Positions 33,475 to 36,418 of a stretch of 36,418 bases of DNA are shown here, in pieces. The notes below the pieces were generated by a model. It saw only the letters and a program-made list of their open reading frames with translations, searched no databases and had not been told where the DNA came from. Position 1 is the stretch's first letter. Each line of letters begins with the position of its first letter. The DNA is from Halobacteriovorax sp. (lineage in GTDB: Bacteria; Bdellovibrionota; Bacteriovoracia; Bacteriovoracales; Bacteriovoracaceae): the NCBI GenBank assembly GCA_024686135.1, contig JAIBDQ010000015.1, positions 1 through 36,418 of the forward strand, read 5' to 3'. Both the position numbers and the translations under genes were made by a program.

Positions 33475-34592
33475 GCGATTGGAAGAAAGCTCCTAGGGAT
33501 GGTGCGAGCAGAAATGAAAATACACTAAGTCAGCCACTTAAGGAACATAGGGTATTTAATAATCATAAAGTCCTTTCGCAGGGCTGGTACCCCTTAGTCG
33601 ATTCGAAGAAGTTGAAAAAAGGACAAGCTAAAAGTTATAAATTACTAGACCAAAGACTAGCTCTTTATAGAGGAGAAGATAAGAAAGTTAGGGCCATGGA
33701 TGCTTTTTGTCCTCATATGGGAGCAGATTTAGGTAATGGGGAAGTCATCGAGAATAAACTTCGATGCTATTTTCACCAATGGGAGTTTTCTGGAGATGGA
33801 TCAGTTCAAAAGGTTCCGGCACTTGAAAAACCTCCATGCGGAGTTAAGGTACAAAGTTATCCAGTCCAAGAAAAATACGGTCAAATTTGGGTTTACTCTG
33901 GAGTCGAGGCAGATCACGATGTTCCTGTAGCCCCGGGCTTAGAAGAGTACGACGCAGATGCTTTGTATGTGAAAGAGATAACTTTGTTTGCTCATCATCA
34001 TGTTTTAATGGCCGGTGGAATTGACTTAAATCATTTTGCAACGGTTCACAATTTAGACATGGAGTTTAATTTTGATGTTGTCGAAGATGGCTCAGAGTTT
34101 ATATGGGAACTAGAAGGGGAGCTCCCCGATAATGGCTTTAAGGCCAGGATAGGAAAGTGGTTCTTAGGTCCTAAGTTTAGATATCAAATGAAATTCTCAG
34201 GTGGCTCAGTTACCGCCATTACTTATGGATATAAGCAAAAGTTTAAAGGTGTTGGAAAAGAACTTCCTTCACTACATATTTTATGGGGCGCGATTCCACA
34301 AGAAAATGGGGTCAGCAAAGTCAAAATTTTCCTTTTAACCAAAAAAAGGAAAGGATTAATGGGGAAACTAAAGAATATAGGGCTATATCTTTCTACTTTT
34401 GGTCTTCTTACAATTCTAAGAGATGAAGACGCTAAGGCCTTCCCTAATATGCGTTTTCAGACAGGGCATTTAGTTAAGGGAGATGAGTCGGTTGCTAGGC
34501 TTGTTCAATGTTTGAACAAACTTCCAATTTCCCCATGGTATTCAAAACAAGTTCGGAAAAAAGATAGTAGACAAGTTGAGGTTTGGAATTGA
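33471..34592 (+). CDS. Rieske oxygenase 3 of the cluster
   Basis: 373 residues with an extra 10-15 N-terminal residues relative to copy 2. Rieske site C80-x-H82 (CPHMGAD) and C99-x2-H102 (CYFHQW); iron site D185-x2-H188-x4-H193 (IDLNHFATVH), third ligand probably D320. The residue before D185 is in an AGG context instead of ING. It looks active. Adjacent to copy 2 with an ATGA overlap, consistent with tandem duplication. No ferredoxin or reductase gene follows. Confidence 0.92.
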   Translation: MSDWKKAPRDGASRNENTLSQPLKEHRVFNNHKVLSQGWYPLVDSKKLKKGQAKSYKLLDQRLALYRGEDKKVRAMDAFCPHMGADLGNGEVIENKLRCYFHQWEFSGDGSVQKVPALEKPPCGVKVQSYPVQEKYGQIWVYSGVEADHDVPVAPGLEEYDADALYVKEITLFAHHHVLMAGGIDLNHFATVHNLDMEFNFDVVEDGSEFIWELEGELPDNGFKARIGKWFLGPKFRYQMKFSGGSVTAITYGYKQKFKGVGKELPSLHILWGAIPQENGVSKVKIFLLTKKRKGLMGKLKNIGLYLSTFGLLTILRDEDAKAFPNMRFQTGHLVKGDESVARLVQCLNKLPISPWYSKQVRKKDSRQVEVWN

Positions 34593-35362
34593 GTGTTAGA
34601 AAAGCAAGCCTCGAAGAGTGGTTTCTCGTTTATCAATTAGAAAAAATTAAAAGGGATCATTTTCACCTTCCTTTTTATATGACTGTAAATATCTCAAAGC
34701 TCGCAAGTTTCTTTCGAGAAAAAGAAAAGAAAATCCCAGTAACAGCACTTATGATTAAAGCGGCAGGACTTTTGGCTGAAAAGCACCCCGAAGTGAACCG
34801 AGTCGTCTTCAAAACATTTTATGGGCTTCGGATTTTTGATCCAAGTTACATCTCTGTAAATTTACCTATTATGATTGACGTGGAGGGACATCGTTTTTTG
34901 GCCGCGACCGTTATCGAAAAAGTTAACGTGGCTTCACTATCAAAAATCAATGAAGAAATAAAACAGGCCTTAAGTCAAAAGTTATCAGATTTAAAAATTG
35001 GAAAATATGTATATAAAAAGAGAAATAATTTTATCAATAGAACTCGACTTAGGTTGATACATTTTTTGATCAATAATTTTCCTAAGATCTATGAGAATTT
35101 TGGAGGAGGGGCTTTGGCCGTTAGCTCTTTAATGAATCATAATCATGAGGACTTTGACATGTCGATGATGGCCTATGGACCGACGGCCTTTACAATTTGT
35201 TCATGTAATCATATTCAAAAAAAGGATGGGGACTTTCTTAAAATTGGAATTGCTTATGATCACTTTGCCTTCTCAGGAGAGAAGGCCATCGAGGCCAGTC
35301 AAAGCCTAAGCCTTATATTGACTGGTAAGGATGAGGGAAGTTTCTCAAAACTAGTTCAGTAA
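34589..35362 (+). CDS. CoA-dependent acyltransferase of the E2/CAT fold
   Basis: 257 residues. I place the start at TTG 34589: it overlaps the Rieske stop (TTGA) and has GAGG 8 bases upstream; TTG 34583 is possible but too close. The fold is that of 2-oxoacid dehydrogenase E2 and chloramphenicol acetyltransferases: PVTALMIKAAGLLAEKHPEV, SVNLPIMID, and the catalytic His225 in AYDHFAFSG. The usual D-H-x3-D-G has Ser in place of the second Asp. There is no lipoyl or subunit-binding domain, so it is not a dehydrogenase component. It probably transfers an acyl group from CoA onto the pathway product. Last gene of the operon. Confidence 0.75.
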   Translation: MSVRKASLEEWFLVYQLEKIKRDHFHLPFYMTVNISKLASFFREKEKKIPVTALMIKAAGLLAEKHPEVNRVVFKTFYGLRIFDPSYISVNLPIMIDVEGHRFLAATVIEKVNVASLSKINEEIKQALSQKLSDLKIGKYVYKKRNNFINRTRLRLIHFLINNFPKIYENFGGGALAVSSLMNHNHEDFDMSMMAYGPTAFTICSCNHIQKKDGDFLKIGIAYDHFAFSGEKAIEASQSLSLILTGKDEGSFSKLVQ

Positions 35363-35368
35363 GCCCTT

Positions 35369-35387
35369 GATATTATTAGTAAATATC
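35369..35387 (+). terminator. A/T-rich hairpin after the Rieske operon
   Basis: GATATT (35369-35374) pairs with AATATC (35382-35387) around a 7-base loop, starting 7 bases after the last operon stop. It is weak because it is A/T-rich and is followed only by TAAGTTT. Confidence 0.25.
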
Positions 35388-35433
35388 TAAGTTTAAGCCT
35401 CAGAATAATTCTATAAATTCCGATAAGTTAGAA

Positions 35434-35835
35434 GTGAGAGCTTTTGTCTATATGTTCATATTTTTATGTGTTTCTTCTACTGGTAATTCGGCGGAAAGTG
35501 AGATTCTTAGTTTTAGTTCAAAAAACTATTTTTTCCAGACTGACTTAAAAAAATCAAAGATTGAAGTAATATGGAACAAGAGTGGATTTAAATATAGATT
35601 GTCTAAAAAAATGAATTCTTGTTTTGAAAAAAGTATTCGAAAAGAAATTACAGAATTAGGTAAGATGTTGCTTTCAATTAGAGGGAAGCATGATGTTGGT
35701 GTCGAAGCTGATGTTAAGTGGAAGAACTGGAAGGACAAAAGAAAGTTTTATCCAAGAGAGATGGATAAGTTAGATAAGAGAATCTCCTTTATCTATTCCC
35801 TTGCAAAAAATTCGGAGAGCAAATGTATAAAATAG
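35434..35835 (+). CDS. Small exported protein of unknown function
   Basis: 133 residues from GTG 35434; ATG 35452 is an alternative that still leaves a short signal. The signal peptide is FVYMFIFLCVSSTGNSA. The mature part is lysine-rich, with two cysteines (NSCFEK, SKCIK) and a strand-then-helix look. No family recognised. TATAAA at 35412-35417 is a possible -10. The stop overlaps the next gene by 13 bases, so the two are coupled. Confidence 0.65.
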   Translation: MRAFVYMFIFLCVSSTGNSAESEILSFSSKNYFFQTDLKKSKIEVIWNKSGFKYRLSKKMNSCFEKSIRKEITELGKMLLSIRGKHDVGVEADVKWKNWKDKRKFYPREMDKLDKRISFIYSLAKNSESKCIK

Positions 35836-36418
35836 TTTTTGCTTTCCTATTTCTGTACTGTGCTTCTTTATCTGCCCTTACCATTCCCATGAATGAATTC
35901 TTTAACTTTGTGGAAAGTGGTCAGAATGACTTTATGTCTCCTAAATTTACCAATGCCGCATGTCTAGAAAAGAAGCCTGGGGTCGAAGGATTCGATGCCC
36001 AGAAATGTGCTGATGAAATTTGTGAGCAGGGTTTCGTTCTGCCTGAACTTGGTAATGAAGATTTTCATCAAGTTGTAGCTTGTGTAGCTGGTGGAGATAA
36101 CCCCATCATTGCTAAAAAGATCTGTAGTGGTACAGGTTACGAGGAACATCTTCCTAGGATCGGCCACGTAGCCCGAAAATTAAAAGATTTTTACGGAACT
36201 GAGTTAAAATTAACAGGATATAGGATAAAAGCGGCCATAGACTTTCTAGAGAAGGGGCATAATTTAAGCACCAGCTTTGATAATTTTAATACCAATATAG
36301 GTGACCTCATGGCCTTTGTTGTAGAAAATAAAGATCTTTTTGAGATAAAACTTAAGGGAGACAAGGGCTTTCAGTTTAAGATTTTAAGTGAAAGGAAGGC
36401 AAAGGCTCGCTTAGGAAA
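35823..36418 (+). CDS. Exported cysteine-containing protein, 3' truncated by the window edge
   Basis: An ATG at 35823 opens a frame that runs without a stop to the last base (198 codons). It begins with a good signal peptide (IVFAFLFLYCASLSA). The mature part has six cysteines within the first 110 residues (ACLEK, KCADEIC, ACVAG, ICSGTG). No family recognised, and its C-terminus lies beyond the window. It overlaps the preceding gene by 13 bases, which supports co-translation and a shared role. Confidence 0.7.
   Translation, partial: MYKIVFAFLFLYCASLSALTIPMNEFFNFVESGQNDFMSPKFTNAACLEKKPGVEGFDAQKCADEICEQGFVLPELGNEDFHQVVACVAGGDNPIIAKKICSGTGYEEHLPRIGHVARKLKDFYGTELKLTGYRIKAAIDFLEKGHNLSTSFDNFNTNIGDLMAFVVENKDLFEIKLKGDKGFQFKILSERKAKARLG

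Noticed and set aside
28342-35362. Aromatic-compound degradation operon
   Set aside because: Rieske and SDR genes suggest it, but there is no ferredoxin, reductase, β subunit or ring-cleavage dioxygenase, and two acyltransferases plus an exporter fit synthesis better.
34589-35362. Pyruvate dehydrogenase E2 component
   Set aside because: Only the catalytic fold is present; no lipoyl or peripheral-subunit-binding domain and no E1/E3 genes nearby.
35412-35427. σ28-like -10 (TCCGATAA) before the gene at 35434
   Set aside because: The hexamer-like match is good but there is no TAAA at the required 15-base spacing.
1-36418. tRNA, rRNA, CRISPR, insertion sequences, phage or plasmid features
   Set aside because: No cloverleaf-like sequence, direct-repeat array, transposase, integrase or terminal inverted repeat was seen by reading; a tRNA or RNA-family scan was not possible.

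Overview
The window looks like a chromosomal stretch of an AT-rich Gram-negative bacterium. Signs are a β-barrel ending in Phe, several lipoproteins with lipoboxes and many Sec signal peptides. The mix of exported lineage-restricted proteins, an L,D-transpeptidase, a PP2C/cyclic-nucleotide-domain fusion and weakly conserved lipoproteins suggests the Bdellovibrio/Bacteriovorax group. That placement is inference from gene style, not from a marker comparison. No rRNA, tRNA, CRISPR array, transposase or phage gene was seen, and no gap between genes exceeds about 210 bases.

Layout. 1-441: 3' end of an outer-membrane protein. 6589-454 (minus): a tight four-gene operon of an unknown protein, a PP2C phosphatase fused to a cyclic-nucleotide-binding domain, Tex, and an ABC-F ATPase. 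6797-8152: an exported protein and a lipoprotein. 8230-10746: serS coupled to an Hsp70-like ATPase that lacks a substrate-binding domain. 10824-12803: a membrane PAS/receiver protein without a kinase core. 13711-12759 (minus): an MtfA-like fragment and an M23-family protein lacking one zinc-ligand His. 13844-17051: two small proteins and the SNF2 ATPase RapA behind a near-consensus promoter. 17351-22159: a small exported protein, a secreted M1-like metallopeptidase, a secreted cyclophilin, a DksA/TraR zinc-finger protein, an L,D-transpeptidase and a coupled TauD-like dioxygenase. 23156-22146 and 25812-23246 (minus): an exported unknown, a SrkA-like kinase and a lipoprotein.

The most striking region is 25982-35362. 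An RND/MMPL-type membrane exporter is followed by eight tightly overlapping genes: Rieske oxygenase, GNAT-like acyltransferase, short-chain dehydrogenase, ferritin-like diiron protein, Mpo1/DUF962-like membrane protein, two more Rieske oxygenases and a CoA-dependent (E2/CAT-fold) acyltransferase. Seven successive junctions overlap, mostly by ATGA. The set has up to five oxygenase-type metalloproteins, two acyltransferases and a reductase. It has no ferredoxin or reductase partner, no ring-cleavage enzyme and no polyketide or peptide synthase. It reads as a compact biosynthetic or lipid-tailoring cluster of unknown product, with its own promoter and a short leader hairpin. The exporter is the likely partner for moving the product.

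35434 to the end holds two exported unknown proteins; the second is cut by the window edge. A recurring regulatory pattern is a -10-like hexamer placed 5-6 bases before an ATG that has no Shine-Dalgarno. This suggests leaderless transcripts for several of the small genes.
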